Source: Sphingomonas phyllosphaerae (lineage in GTDB: Bacteria; Pseudomonadota; Alphaproteobacteria; Sphingomonadales; Sphingomonadaceae). Taken from it: a DNA stretch of 64,000 bases. Every line of letters starts with the position of its first letter. Position 1 is the first letter of the stretch. Made by a program: the position numbers and the translations under genes. Shown here piece after piece: positions 9,811-18,920 of the stretch. The notes beneath the pieces were generated by a model. It was not told the origin of the DNA, searched no databases, and was given only the letters and a program-made list of their open reading frames with translations. The stretch spans positions 175,953 to 239,952 of the forward strand of contig NZ_JAPYKH010000007.1 of NCBI RefSeq assembly GCF_029623345.1, in the 5' to 3' direction.

Positions 9811-9827
9811 CTTGCCCCTGTCGCAAC
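9811..9827. promoter_or_regulatory. CTTGC-N7-GCAAC dyad
   Basis: A one-mismatch version of the GTTGC-N7-GCAAC dyad, 32 bp before the NTF2-like gene start and 80 bp (start to start) from the exact copy at 9891-9907. It is a candidate operator half of a paired site. Confidence 0.35.
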
Positions 9828-9890
9828 GGCTTCGTGGCGGAGTGTCGGTGAGTTGCGTTGTTGTTACAATGCCTCCGCAAGGTAGTGATC

Positions 9891-9907
9891 GTTGCTTTGG
9901 ACGCAAC
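9891..9907. promoter_or_regulatory. GTTGC-N7-GCAAC dyad (exact)
   Basis: Exact five-base arms with a seven-base spacer in the gap between the amidohydrolase and the NTF2-like gene. The arms extend by one pair (TCGTTGC/GCAACGA counting flanks). The identical layout recurs at 11312-11328. Confidence 0.45.
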
Positions 9908-9918
9908 GACCGGCGGTG

Positions 9919-11217
9919 TCAGTGCGTGACGCGGGCCGGATCGCCGTCGTCGCGAACGATCGCGCCGCCCTTCATCACGAACGCGATGCGGCGAAGCGCG
10001 GCGATGTCGGCGGTCGGGTCCGCGGGCAGCGCGACGATGTCGGCATACTGACCCGCGGCAATCTGGCCGACACTCGCCTCGCGGCCGAGCATCGTCGCGG
10101 CGCGGATCGTCGCGGACTGAAGTGCCTGGAGCGGCGTCATCCCCGCCTTCACGTACAGTTCGGCCTCGGCGACCGTGGCGTTGGTCCCGGCGTTGGGCTC
10201 GAACGGGAATTGGTCGGTGCCGAGCGCAATGTTGACGCCGAGCCGGATCGCCTTCTGCAGCATCGCCCAGTGATCCTTGCCGGTGGAGGCGACGCGTTCG
10301 AGGTACCAGTCGGGCGAGCCGATCTTGCGGTAGAACTCATAGGCACCGGGCTGGCTCACTACCATCGTCGGCACCAGCCACACGCCCTTGGCCTTCATGT
10401 CGGCGAGGACCGCGTCGTCGAGGTGGTAGCCGTGCTCGAAGCCGTCGATGCCGAACCGTAACGCCTGGCGCGCGGCCTCGGCCGAGCCGTTGTGCGCGGT
10501 GACCTTGACGCCGTTGCGATGCGCCACCTCGATCAGCGTCGACAGCTCGTCGTCGGTCATCGGCGCCGCGGAGATGCTGCCATGCGTATCGGAGATGCCG
10601 CCCGAAATCGCGATCTTGATCCAGGTCGCGCCCAGCTTGATCTGCTGGCGTACCGCGTGCGAGAGCGCGGCGGGCCCGTCCGCCTCGAGCGATCCGTGAC
10701 CGCCCGTGGTGACGATCACCTCGCCCGCGGTCTCGATCCGCGGGCCGGGCACCTCGCCGCGGTCGATCGCGCGCTTGAGCGCGAAGTCGGTGCCATGGTC
10801 CTCGCCGGTGAGTCGCACGGTGGTGACGCCGGCGAGCAAGGTGCGGCGCGCATTGTCCGCCATGCGCAGCACCTCCTCGGGGTCGGTCTCGTTGAGCAGC
10901 GCGTTGCCCTGCGCGCCGGGCAGCTTGAGCCCGAGGTGGACGTGCATGTTCATCAGCCCGGGGATCAGCCACTGGCCTCGCATCGGCACGACCGTCGCAC
11001 CCGCGGGCACCGCTACCGCGCCCGAGGCGCCGACCCGCACGATCCGCTCGCCCTGAACCAACACCGTGGCGTCGGCGATCTTGGTGCCCTTGGCGACGTC
11101 GACCACGGTGCCGCCGACCAGCGCCACCACCGGTACAGCCGGCGCCGCGGGGGCCTGCGCGAGCGCGGGGACGGCGGCACAGGCCGCGAGCAGCAGCGCG
11201 ACGAACGATCGCTTCAT
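9919..11217 (-). CDS. Secreted amidohydrolase (imidazolonepropionase/Xaa-Pro dipeptidase-like)
   Basis: 432-residue metal-dependent amidohydrolase. From the ATG at 11217 (preceded by AGGGGGGT) it has a signal peptide ending PALAQAP, a beta-sandwich with GGTVVDVAKGTKIADATV, the metal-binding HxH in NMHVHLG, further metal-site regions (KVTAHNGS, GFEHGYHLDD), and the late Asp in ALGTDQFPF. The end QYADIVALPADPTADI is typical of the imidazolonepropionase-like subgroup, whose exported members often cleave Xaa-Pro or N-acyl bonds. It is divergent from the second DUF885 gene and shares with it a 277-bp promoter gap containing an exact GTTGC-N7-GCAAC dyad. Substrate unassigned. Confidence 0.88.
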   Translation of the reverse strand: MKRSFVALLLAACAAVPALAQAPAAPAVPVVALVGGTVVDVAKGTKIADATVLVQGERIVRVGASGAVAVPAGATVVPMRGQWLIPGLMNMHVHLGLKLPGAQGNALLNETDPEEVLRMADNARRTLLAGVTTVRLTGEDHGTDFALKRAIDRGEVPGPRIETAGEVIVTTGGHGSLEADGPAALSHAVRQQIKLGATWIKIAISGGISDTHGSISAAPMTDDELSTLIEVAHRNGVKVTAHNGSAEAARQALRFGIDGFEHGYHLDDAVLADMKAKGVWLVPTMVVSQPGAYEFYRKIGSPDWYLERVASTGKDHWAMLQKAIRLGVNIALGTDQFPFEPNAGTNATVAEAELYVKAGMTPLQALQSATIRAATMLGREASVGQIAAGQYADIVALPADPTADIAALRRIAFVMKGGAIVRDDGDPARVTH

Positions 11218-11311
11218 GGTAGACCCCCCTGATTGCCCCGGGGCGTCTCGGCCCCGTGCCGCAGCATGGGCGATCACCGCACGCCCACAAGCGTGTTCGC
11301 GCGAGTAAGTC

Positions 11312-11328
11312 GTTGCGTCAGGCGCAAC
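11312..11328. promoter_or_regulatory. GTTGC-N7-GCAAC dyad (exact)
   Basis: Second exact copy, in the divergent promoter gap between the amidohydrolase (start 11217, minus) and the DUF885 gene (start 11495, plus). Its midpoint is about 103 bp from the amidohydrolase start. Confidence 0.45.
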
Positions 11329-11494
11329 ATCCCGCGCCATCGGACGAGCGCGGCGCGATCAGGCGAACGCGGAAATGGGGGAAATCCTGGCCTGAAGGCT
11401 CCTTCGCTGGTGCGGCGAACGCCTTCCGCCCGCGCCGGCGGGTCTCTTGGCAAGGTCGCGTTCGTTGCGCAGACTGCGCGCGAACGGGGGCGAT

Positions 11495-13297
11495 ATGAGC
11501 GACGACACAGCATCGGATCTCTCGCGCCGCGCGGCGCTTCGGCTGCTCGGCACGACGATGCTGGCCGCGGCGACGCCGCTGCGCGCCGCCGACAGCGACG
11601 CGTCGCAACGGCTGCGCGCGCTGCTCGACGACAGCGCCGCGGCCGACGCGCGGCTCGACCCGCTGGCGGCGGCCCGCAAGGGCGCGGCGGCGGGCGGGCC
11701 GGTCTTCGTCGACCCGCTCGGCGACGCTTATGCGACCACGCTGCGCGCCAACAAGGGCGCGGAACTGGCGCGGCTCGGCGCGATCGATCGCGCCGCGCTG
11801 CCGCCGGTCGACCGGATCGCCTATGACGTGTTCGCCTATCGGCTGCGCCAGACGCTCGCCTATATCGCCGACGGATCGTTCAAGGTCGCGCAGCTCACGC
11901 CGCTGAACCCGTCGTTCGGGTTGCAGGTGGAGTTCCCCGACTTCGTCGCCGGCCCGAGTGCGCCGTTCGCGACGCTGGCCGACTATGAGGACGGACTGCG
12001 ACGGCTCGATGGCTTCGCCGGTCATCTCGACCAGAATGTCGTGCGGCTACGTGAGGGCGTGGCGCAGGGCTATGTTCAGCCGCGCATCATCGTCGAGAAC
12101 ATCCTGCGCCAGGTCGACGCGCTGCTCGCCATCCCGGTCGACGACAGCCCCTTCTTCAAGGCGATCGGGCGCATGCCCGCGAGCGTCGCGCCGGCCGACC
12201 GGGCGCGGCTGACGCTCGCGTACCGTGCCGCCATCGCGGGCAAGGTCTATCCGGCCTACGCGCGCTGGCAGCGTTACCTGCGCGAGACCTATCTGCCGCG
12301 CGCCGCCGCAGCGCCGGGCCGCTGGGCGCTCAAGGGCGGCGACGCGCTCTACGCCGCGGAGCTCGCTCGCCATACCACCACGGCGCGCTCGGCGGACGAC
12401 ATCCACCGGCTGGGGCTCAGCGAGGTCGCGCGGATCCGTGGCGAGATGGAACAGGTGCGGGTCACGATCGGCTTCAGCGGCGACCTGCACGCGCTGTTCG
12501 AGCACGTGCGGACCGACAAGCGCTATTATTATAACCGGCCCGAGCAGCTGCTGGCGCGCTTCGCCGCGATCGAGGCGCAGATCTGGACCGCGATCCCGCG
12601 GCTCTTCCACGATCGGCCCAAAGCGCCGTTCGCGGTGCGCCCGCTGCCCGCGCTCGGTGAGCAACGCGGCACCGGCTATTACCGCCCGGGCGAGCCCGAC
12701 GGGGTGTCGCCCGGCATCCTCTATTTCAACATGGCGATGCTCAGCACACGCCCGATCCCAACGCTGGAGACGCTGACGCTGCACGAGGGCATACCCGGCC
12801 ACCATTTCCAGCTGACGCTCGCGCGCGAGAATTTGGCGCTGCCGCCGCTGCTGCGCTTCGGCGAGGCGACTGCCTATACCGAGGGCTGGGGCCTGTATGC
12901 CGAGTCGCTCGGCCGCGAGCTCGGGATGTTCACCGACCCGATGCAATGGTTTGGCCATCTCGACATGGAGATGCTGCGCGCGGTGCGGCTGGTGGTCGAT
13001 ACCGGCCTGCACGCGCAGCGCTGGGAGCGGCAGCGCGCGATCGATTATATGCTCGCCAACACCTCGATGGCGGCCAAGGACGTGGCGGTCGAGATCGATC
13101 GTTACATTGCCTACCCGGGCCAGGCCTGCGCGTACAAGATCGGCGAGCTCAAGTTCCGCGAGCTGCGCGAGCGCGCCGCCGCGGCGCGTGGCGCCAGCTT
13201 CGACGTGCGCGACTATCATCGCGCGGTGCTCGACACCGGCGCGTTGCCGATGGACGTGCTCGACGCCAAGATCAGCGCGTGGATCGCCGCGGCTTGA
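11495..13297 (+). CDS. DUF885 family secreted hydrolase (second copy)
   Basis: 600-residue DUF885 protein with a twin-arginine-like leader (SRRAALRLLGTTMLAAATP). The core HEGIPGHHF lies near residue 430 and is followed by YTEGWGLYAESLG and the C-terminal IAYPGQACAYKIGELKFREL, matching the paralogue at 5046-6848 in length and motif spacing. I place the start at the ATG at 11495, eight bases after CGGGGG; in-frame codons further upstream would break the leader. The thiolase gene follows 43 bp downstream on the same strand. Metallohydrolase activity is inferred from the His-rich core; the substrate is not known. Confidence 0.88.
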   Translation: MSDDTASDLSRRAALRLLGTTMLAAATPLRAADSDASQRLRALLDDSAAADARLDPLAAARKGAAAGGPVFVDPLGDAYATTLRANKGAELARLGAIDRAALPPVDRIAYDVFAYRLRQTLAYIADGSFKVAQLTPLNPSFGLQVEFPDFVAGPSAPFATLADYEDGLRRLDGFAGHLDQNVVRLREGVAQGYVQPRIIVENILRQVDALLAIPVDDSPFFKAIGRMPASVAPADRARLTLAYRAAIAGKVYPAYARWQRYLRETYLPRAAAAPGRWALKGGDALYAAELARHTTTARSADDIHRLGLSEVARIRGEMEQVRVTIGFSGDLHALFEHVRTDKRYYYNRPEQLLARFAAIEAQIWTAIPRLFHDRPKAPFAVRPLPALGEQRGTGYYRPGEPDGVSPGILYFNMAMLSTRPIPTLETLTLHEGIPGHHFQLTLARENLALPPLLRFGEATAYTEGWGLYAESLGRELGMFTDPMQWFGHLDMEMLRAVRLVVDTGLHAQRWERQRAIDYMLANTSMAAKDVAVEIDRYIAYPGQACAYKIGELKFRELRERAAAARGASFDVRDYHRAVLDTGALPMDVLDAKISAWIAAA

Positions 13298-13340
13298 GCG
13301 ACCCGCACCGCACGACGCCACGCTGGAACAGGACGATCCG

Positions 13341-14543
<1,203 letters not shown>

Positions 14544-14583
14544 CCCTCGCGAAAGCCGGTCGCGCTGAACATGGACGCGCCTG

Positions 14584-14607
14584 GGCCGCAGGATCGCGCC
14601 TGCGGCC
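14584..14607. terminator. Hairpin between convergent genes
   Basis: Perfect 9-bp stem GGCCGCAGG/CCTGCGGCC with a six-base loop, between the thiolase (plus) and PEP-CTERM (minus) stops. There is no T-run on either side, so it may only insulate the two transcripts or act with Rho. Confidence 0.5.
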
Positions 14608-14616
14608 GATCTATGG

Positions 14617-15195
14617 TCAGGCGTAGCGAAGCACGGTCTTGCGGCGCAACGCATAGCCAATGACGCCGAAGCCGAGGATCATCATCATCCAAGTGGAAGG
14701 TTCAGGAACGGCGCGCTCGACAGAGAAGGTGAGACCGCGATTTTCCGGCACGACGAATTGAACGACCTTGCCGTTCTTTTGAAACCCGGCAACGCCTGAC
14801 CAGGCAAGGGTCAGCGGGGTTTGAGAAAGTGGCGAGATATAGTTGTAGCCAATCAGCGCCGGGCTTGTCGCATTTACGCCGTTATCATACGTCTGATCGA
14901 AGGCGAGATAGAAGCCGTCAGCTCCGGTGCGAAACTCGACCTTGTTCGTAACTTCATATAAGCCGGTAGACAGGCCTATCGCGGCAGTGCGGATCGGGAG
15001 AACATAAGGATTGGGCCTCAGATCAGAAGACTCGCCCGTCAGGTAGATTGAGATTGGCGTCTCGAAGAGGCGCTGACCGGAATCGATCTGAGCTAAACCG
15101 CTTAGGTTGATGGTGTAATTGAAAACCTCAGCGCTACTTGTGGTGGCCACGAGCGACAAGGCGCCTGCCAGCGAAGTCGCAAAAAGCTTTCTCAT
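14617..15195 (-). CDS. PEP-CTERM sorting-domain protein
   Basis: 192-residue secreted protein from the ATG at 15195, which follows GAGGGG by seven bases. It has a signal peptide (KLFATSLAGALSLVATTSSA), a beta-rich body without recognised catalytic residues, and a C-terminal PEP-CTERM anchor: VPEPSTW, a short hydrophobic helix (MMMILGFGVIGYAL), and the basic end RRKTVLRYA. Exosortase/archaeosortase systems recognise such tails and process the protein at the membrane, usually in cells making extracellular polysaccharide; no exosortase is in this window. The gene is visibly richer in A and T than its neighbours, which may reflect a different history. Function of the body unknown. Confidence 0.85.
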   Translation of the reverse strand: MRKLFATSLAGALSLVATTSSAEVFNYTINLSGLAQIDSGQRLFETPISIYLTGESSDLRPNPYVLPIRTAAIGLSTGLYEVTNKVEFRTGADGFYLAFDQTYDNGVNATSPALIGYNYISPLSQTPLTLAWSGVAGFQKNGKVVQFVVPENRGLTFSVERAVPEPSTWMMMILGFGVIGYALRRKTVLRYA

Positions 15196-15547
15196 CCGTA
15201 ACCCCTCGATCGTCGTGCGTCGGCACATCCCACAGAAGTAATGATCTGTTCACCAGACGTTAAGCCGAAACTTGCCGATATTGGGCGTTCAGCCTTTAGA
15301 GTTACCCTGGATAAGCCGTGGGCGCTGGCCTCCGCTCCACGACGCCAGCGGCGCCGGTGGCGTCGTGGAGCGAGCGAAGGATGTTGCTCGAGAGAAGAGC
15401 GACATGCTCACTCATGATCGTCGCCACGAAGCTCGGCGAGGCGATAGTCGGCGCGCCGCGAACGCCGGGAGCAACGAACGACCGACGTTGGAAGATCGGC
15501 AGGCTAAAGGAAACGATCGCTCCCGGGTCCAAGTCGATCGGTCGTGC
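15196..15547. other. 352-bp gap with a strong hairpin
   Basis: This gap holds the promoter side of the PEP-CTERM gene and the 3' side of the acetylpolyamine amidohydrolase gene. No convincing gene is present. The notable content is a perfect 15-bp inverted repeat at 15333-15372 (arms CGCTCCACGACGCCA and TGGCGTCGTGGAGCG, ten-base loop). The frames open across it show no family signature. Confidence 0.5.
15333..15372. repeat. 15-bp perfect inverted repeat
   Basis: Arms CGCTCCACGACGCCA and TGGCGTCGTGGAGCG flank a GC-rich ten-base loop. It lacks a T-run, so it is either a Rho-assisted terminator for the leftward operon ending at 15548 or a mobile palindrome. Confidence 0.5.
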
Positions 15548-16567
15548 TTACTCGTTGCTGTGCAGCCCGGTGACGAACGCCGCGACATTGTCCCCCAGTG
15601 CGTCGGTGGCATAGCCGCCCTCCATCACCGTCACGATCGTCAGCCCGGTCGCCGCGAGCCGAGCGGCCAGCGCGGCGAAGTCGTGGCGCACGAAGGTGAA
15701 GTGCGAGATCGGGTCGCCGGCGTAGAGATCCGCGCCCAGCGACAGCACGAGCAGTCGCGTGCCATAGCGCGTGATCGCGTCCAGCGCGCGTTCCAGCGCG
15801 GGTTCGTAGCTCGCCCAGCCCGTGCCGCGCGGCAGCGGCAGGTTGAGCGTCGCGCCGCGTCCCGCGCCCGTGCCGGTCTCGTCGGCATGGCCCCAGTAGA
15901 AGGGATAGTCGGTCGCCGGATCGGCGTGGATCGAGACGAACAGCATCCCGCCATCGGCGTAGAAGATGTCCTGCGTGCCGTTGCCATGGTGATAGTCGAC
16001 GTCGAGGATCGCGACCGGACCGAGCCCGCGGCGCCGCGCCTCCGCCGCCACGATCGCGGCGTTGTTGAGGTAGCAATAGCCGCCGAGATAGTCGCGCCCG
16101 GCGTGGTGACCGGGCGGACGGCACAGCGCAAACGCTCGCCGCGTCGCCCCCGCGGCAACCTCGTCAAGCGCGGTCAGCGCGGTCTGCGCCGACCAATAAG
16201 CCGCCTCCCATGTGCCCGCCGCGATCGGCGTGCCCGCGTCGTAGCTATACCGTCCGAGCCGCGCGTCGATCCGCGTGAGGTCGAGCGCGCGCCGCCCGAC
16301 CACCGGCCAGGTGTAGCCGATCGCGTCGCCCTGCCGCCCTGCGGCGGTCCAGTCGTCATGCGCGACGCTGAGGAAGGCGAGGTAATCCGGGTCGTGCACC
16401 GCCGCGAGCGGCGCCATGCCGAGGTCGCGCGCCGGGGTCGTGGCGCCGAGCGCCGCCTCGATCGACTCCGCGCGCGCGGGGCATTCGTTGTAGGCGACCC
16501 AGTCGCCGTTGTGCAGCTCGCGCGTGGGGGCGTGCGCCAGCTGGCGCCGGTCGAACACGATCGTCAC
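15548..16567 (-). CDS. Histone deacetylase-superfamily acetylpolyamine amidohydrolase
   Basis: 339-residue zinc deacetylase of the HDAC/acetylpolyamine amidohydrolase family, expected to remove acetyl groups from polyamines or related acylated amines. Visible features: the paired histidines of RPPGHHAG (154-155), the zinc ligands of DVDYHHGNGTQ (Asp191, His193) and LGADLYAGDP (Asp280), and the EGGY near the end. The LGADLYAGDPIS form resembles polyamine deacetylases more than eukaryotic HDACs, but the substrate is inferred. It starts with GTG at 16567, overlapping the stop of the upstream S9 peptidase as GTGA, so the two are translationally coupled. No signal peptide is seen, so it should be cytoplasmic. 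Confidence 0.88.
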   Translation of the reverse strand: MTIVFDRRQLAHAPTRELHNGDWVAYNECPARAESIEAALGATTPARDLGMAPLAAVHDPDYLAFLSVAHDDWTAAGRQGDAIGYTWPVVGRRALDLTRIDARLGRYSYDAGTPIAAGTWEAAYWSAQTALTALDEVAAGATRRAFALCRPPGHHAGRDYLGGYCYLNNAAIVAAEARRRGLGPVAILDVDYHHGNGTQDIFYADGGMLFVSIHADPATDYPFYWGHADETGTGAGRGATLNLPLPRGTGWASYEPALERALDAITRYGTRLLVLSLGADLYAGDPISHFTFVRHDFAALAARLAATGLTIVTVMEGGYATDALGDNVAAFVTGLHSNE

Positions 16568-18735
16568 GCGAAGCTCCCGTCGACGCAGCCCTGCGCGAAG
16601 GCGTAGAGCCGCGCCATCTTGTGATTGATCGAATCGCGCCCGGCGCTGCCCTGATGGCCGGCGGCGAGGTCGGTGAGCAGCAGCGCGGGCGCGCGCGCGG
16701 TCGAGGCGGCGCGGACCGCCGCGACCAGCTTGGCGGGCTCCCAATAGCCGACGCGATCGTCCTTGAGCCCGGCGGTGGTGAACAGCGGCGGGTAGGGCGC
16801 CGGCCGCACATTCTCATAGGGCGAGATGCCCAGCATGTAATCATAGTCGGCCGCGCTCGACAGCGGATCGCCCCAGTCGGGGCGGAACAGCGGCACCAAC
16901 GGGTGGTCGGCGTCGCTCATCGTGTTGAGCATGTCGACGAAGGGCACGGTCGCGATCACCCCGGCCCAGAGCGCCGGTGCCAGGTTCATCGCGCCGCCCA
17001 CCAGCAACCCGCCGGCGGACAGGCCGTAGGACACGATCCGGCCGCGCGCGGCGTGGCCGGTCGCGGCGAGATGCTGCGCGCAGGCGATGAAGTCGGTGAA
17101 GCTGTTGCGCTTGTGGTGGCGCCGCCCGTCGAGGAACCAGCGCCGGCCCTTTTCCGCGCCGCCGCGCACGTGCGCGATCGCATAGTTCCAGCCCTGCTCG
17201 ACCAGGACGGTCGGCGCGACGTCGAACAGCGCCTCGCTCGACACGCCATAAGCGCCGTAGCCGTAGAGCAGCAGCGGGGCGCGCCCGTCCGCGCGCGCGC
17301 CACGGCGCGTCAGCAGCGTGATCGGGACGCGCTCGCCGTCGGGGGCGGTGGCGTAGAGCCGGCGCACGGTGAAGCGCGCGGGGTCGTAGCCGGCGAGCCG
17401 CTGCGTCGCGACCGTCGTCACGCGCGCGCTCGCGAGGTCCACCGTGACCCAGCGCGGCGGCGCGGCGGGGGTCTCGATCGTGGCGCGGCAGGTCGCTGCG
17501 GCATAATCCTGCTCGCCCGGCACGGTCAGCGCATAAGCGTCGCCGGCGAAGGCGACCTCGCGCACGGTGCCGCCGGGCGCGAGCAGCATCAGCCGCGGCA
17601 GCGTGTCCCGCCGCTCGACCCAGGCGAGCGCGCGACGGAACGGCATCAGCTGCAGGATCTGCGTGCCGGCGCGATGCGGCACCAGCGTGCCGGTCTCGGC
17701 GAAGCTGCGACGGTCGAGCCGCGCGACGCGGCCGTCGATCGTCTGCTCGTCCTCGATCAAGGCGACCAACGCGCCGTCCCACTCGTCGATCGCGTAGCGG
17801 CGCCCGGGCGCGCGCGGGCGGACCAGCGCGGGGGCGCGCTCCTCGGCGTCGGCGGCGACGAGCCGCACCTCGCTCGTGTCCGGGCCCGAAAGCGTGATCG
17901 CGACGAAACCGTCCGCCGCGGTGCGCGCGATCGCCATGAAGATCGCGGGGTCGTGCTCCTCATAGACCAACACGCGCTCGCCGCCGGTCGCCGGCGTGCG
18001 ATACACCCGCGTCGGCCGGTTGCGTGCATCGCGCCAGATCCAGAACAGCCAGCGCGACGACGGCGAGAACACCAGTCCGCCATAGCCATAGGCGTCGGTG
18101 TCGACGACGACGCGCACCGCGCCGCTGGCGAGATCGCGCACGCACAGCCGATGCCGGTCGTTGCCGCCGACGTCCTCGGCCCAGGCGTAGAGGCGCCCGT
18201 CCGGGCTGACCTGCTGCCCGGTGGTGCGGTAATAGGCCTCGCCGCGCGCGCGCTCATTCTCGTCGAGCAGCAGCTCGACCGTGGCGGTGCCGGCGCGGCG
18301 GCGGGTGTAGCGCGGGTGCGCGCCCGCGCTCGCGTCGACGCTATAGGTCCAGCCGCCGCGCCTGACGTCGGGTTCGCCGCCGCCCAGCGGCGCGCGCGCG
18401 TCGAGCGCGGCGAGGAAGCGGCGCTCCGTGGCCGCGACGCGGTCGAGCATTGCGCCGGCATAAGCATTCTCGGCGAGCAGATGGTCGCGGATCGCGGGCG
18501 GCATCGTCGCGATGTCGCGCTGCCCCTGCGGCGGGACGTATTTGAGCCAGGCGTACGGATCGTCGCGGGTGCGCCCGAGCTGGCGGCGCAGGAATGGCAC
18601 GCGCGGCGTAACGGGAGGCGCTGGCAGCACCGCGTTGGCGGCGCGCGCCGGGCCCTCGGTCGCGACCAGCAACGCCGCCGCACTGGCGCCGACGAGGAAG
18701 CGCCGGCGCGCGTGATCGATCAGAGGGGAGGGCAT
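16564..18735 (-). CDS. S9 prolyl oligopeptidase family protein (oligopeptidase B-like)
   Basis: About 723-residue serine peptidase. After a Tat-like leader (ARRRFLVGASAAALL) comes a seven-bladed propeller opening with RTRDDPYAWL, then an alpha/beta hydrolase domain with the nucleophile in YGLSAGGLL (near residue 570), the acid in LKDDRVGYWEP and the His in AAGHQGSAGR. Those motifs match oligopeptidase B, which cuts short peptides after basic residues, although most oligopeptidase B proteins are not exported. The ATG at 18735 is preferred; a TTG nine bases upstream is an alternative. It is coupled by a GTGA overlap to the acetylpolyamine amidohydrolase and is divergent from a TonB receptor. 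Confidence 0.88.
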   Translation of the reverse strand: MPSPLIDHARRRFLVGASAAALLVATEGPARAANAVLPAPPVTPRVPFLRRQLGRTRDDPYAWLKYVPPQGQRDIATMPPAIRDHLLAENAYAGAMLDRVAATERRFLAALDARAPLGGGEPDVRRGGWTYSVDASAGAHPRYTRRRAGTATVELLLDENERARGEAYYRTTGQQVSPDGRLYAWAEDVGGNDRHRLCVRDLASGAVRVVVDTDAYGYGGLVFSPSSRWLFWIWRDARNRPTRVYRTPATGGERVLVYEEHDPAIFMAIARTAADGFVAITLSGPDTSEVRLVAADAEERAPALVRPRAPGRRYAIDEWDGALVALIEDEQTIDGRVARLDRRSFAETGTLVPHRAGTQILQLMPFRRALAWVERRDTLPRLMLLAPGGTVREVAFAGDAYALTVPGEQDYAAATCRATIETPAAPPRWVTVDLASARVTTVATQRLAGYDPARFTVRRLYATAPDGERVPITLLTRRGARADGRAPLLLYGYGAYGVSSEALFDVAPTVLVEQGWNYAIAHVRGGAEKGRRWFLDGRRHHKRNSFTDFIACAQHLAATGHAARGRIVSYGLSAGGLLVGGAMNLAPALWAGVIATVPFVDMLNTMSDADHPLVPLFRPDWGDPLSSAADYDYMLGISPYENVRPAPYPPLFTTAGLKDDRVGYWEPAKLVAAVRAASTARAPALLLTDLAAGHQGSAGRDSINHKMARLYAFAQGCVDGSFA

Positions 18736-18920
18736 GACGGTCAAGGATCCTCGCGCGCTGCGTCGGCGCCGACGCTAGGGCCAGGCCGGCGCGTGCCGCA
18801 ATCGCGCGTGAAGGAATGGCCCGATCGCGACGGCGATCGGCCCTGTCCGCGCGGCCATGCCGCAAGAAACAGCGTCAACTACGATCTCCGACAGCATTGT
18901 TGAAAAGAATGGGGGCGGCG

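Noticed and set aside
15304..15535. Short open frames in the gap after the PEP-CTERM gene
   Set aside because: They run through the 15-bp hairpin, lack ribosome sites and have no family signal.
16621..18903. Long plus-strand open frame opposite the S9 peptidase
   Set aside because: It is a shadow of the peptidase gene, without motifs.
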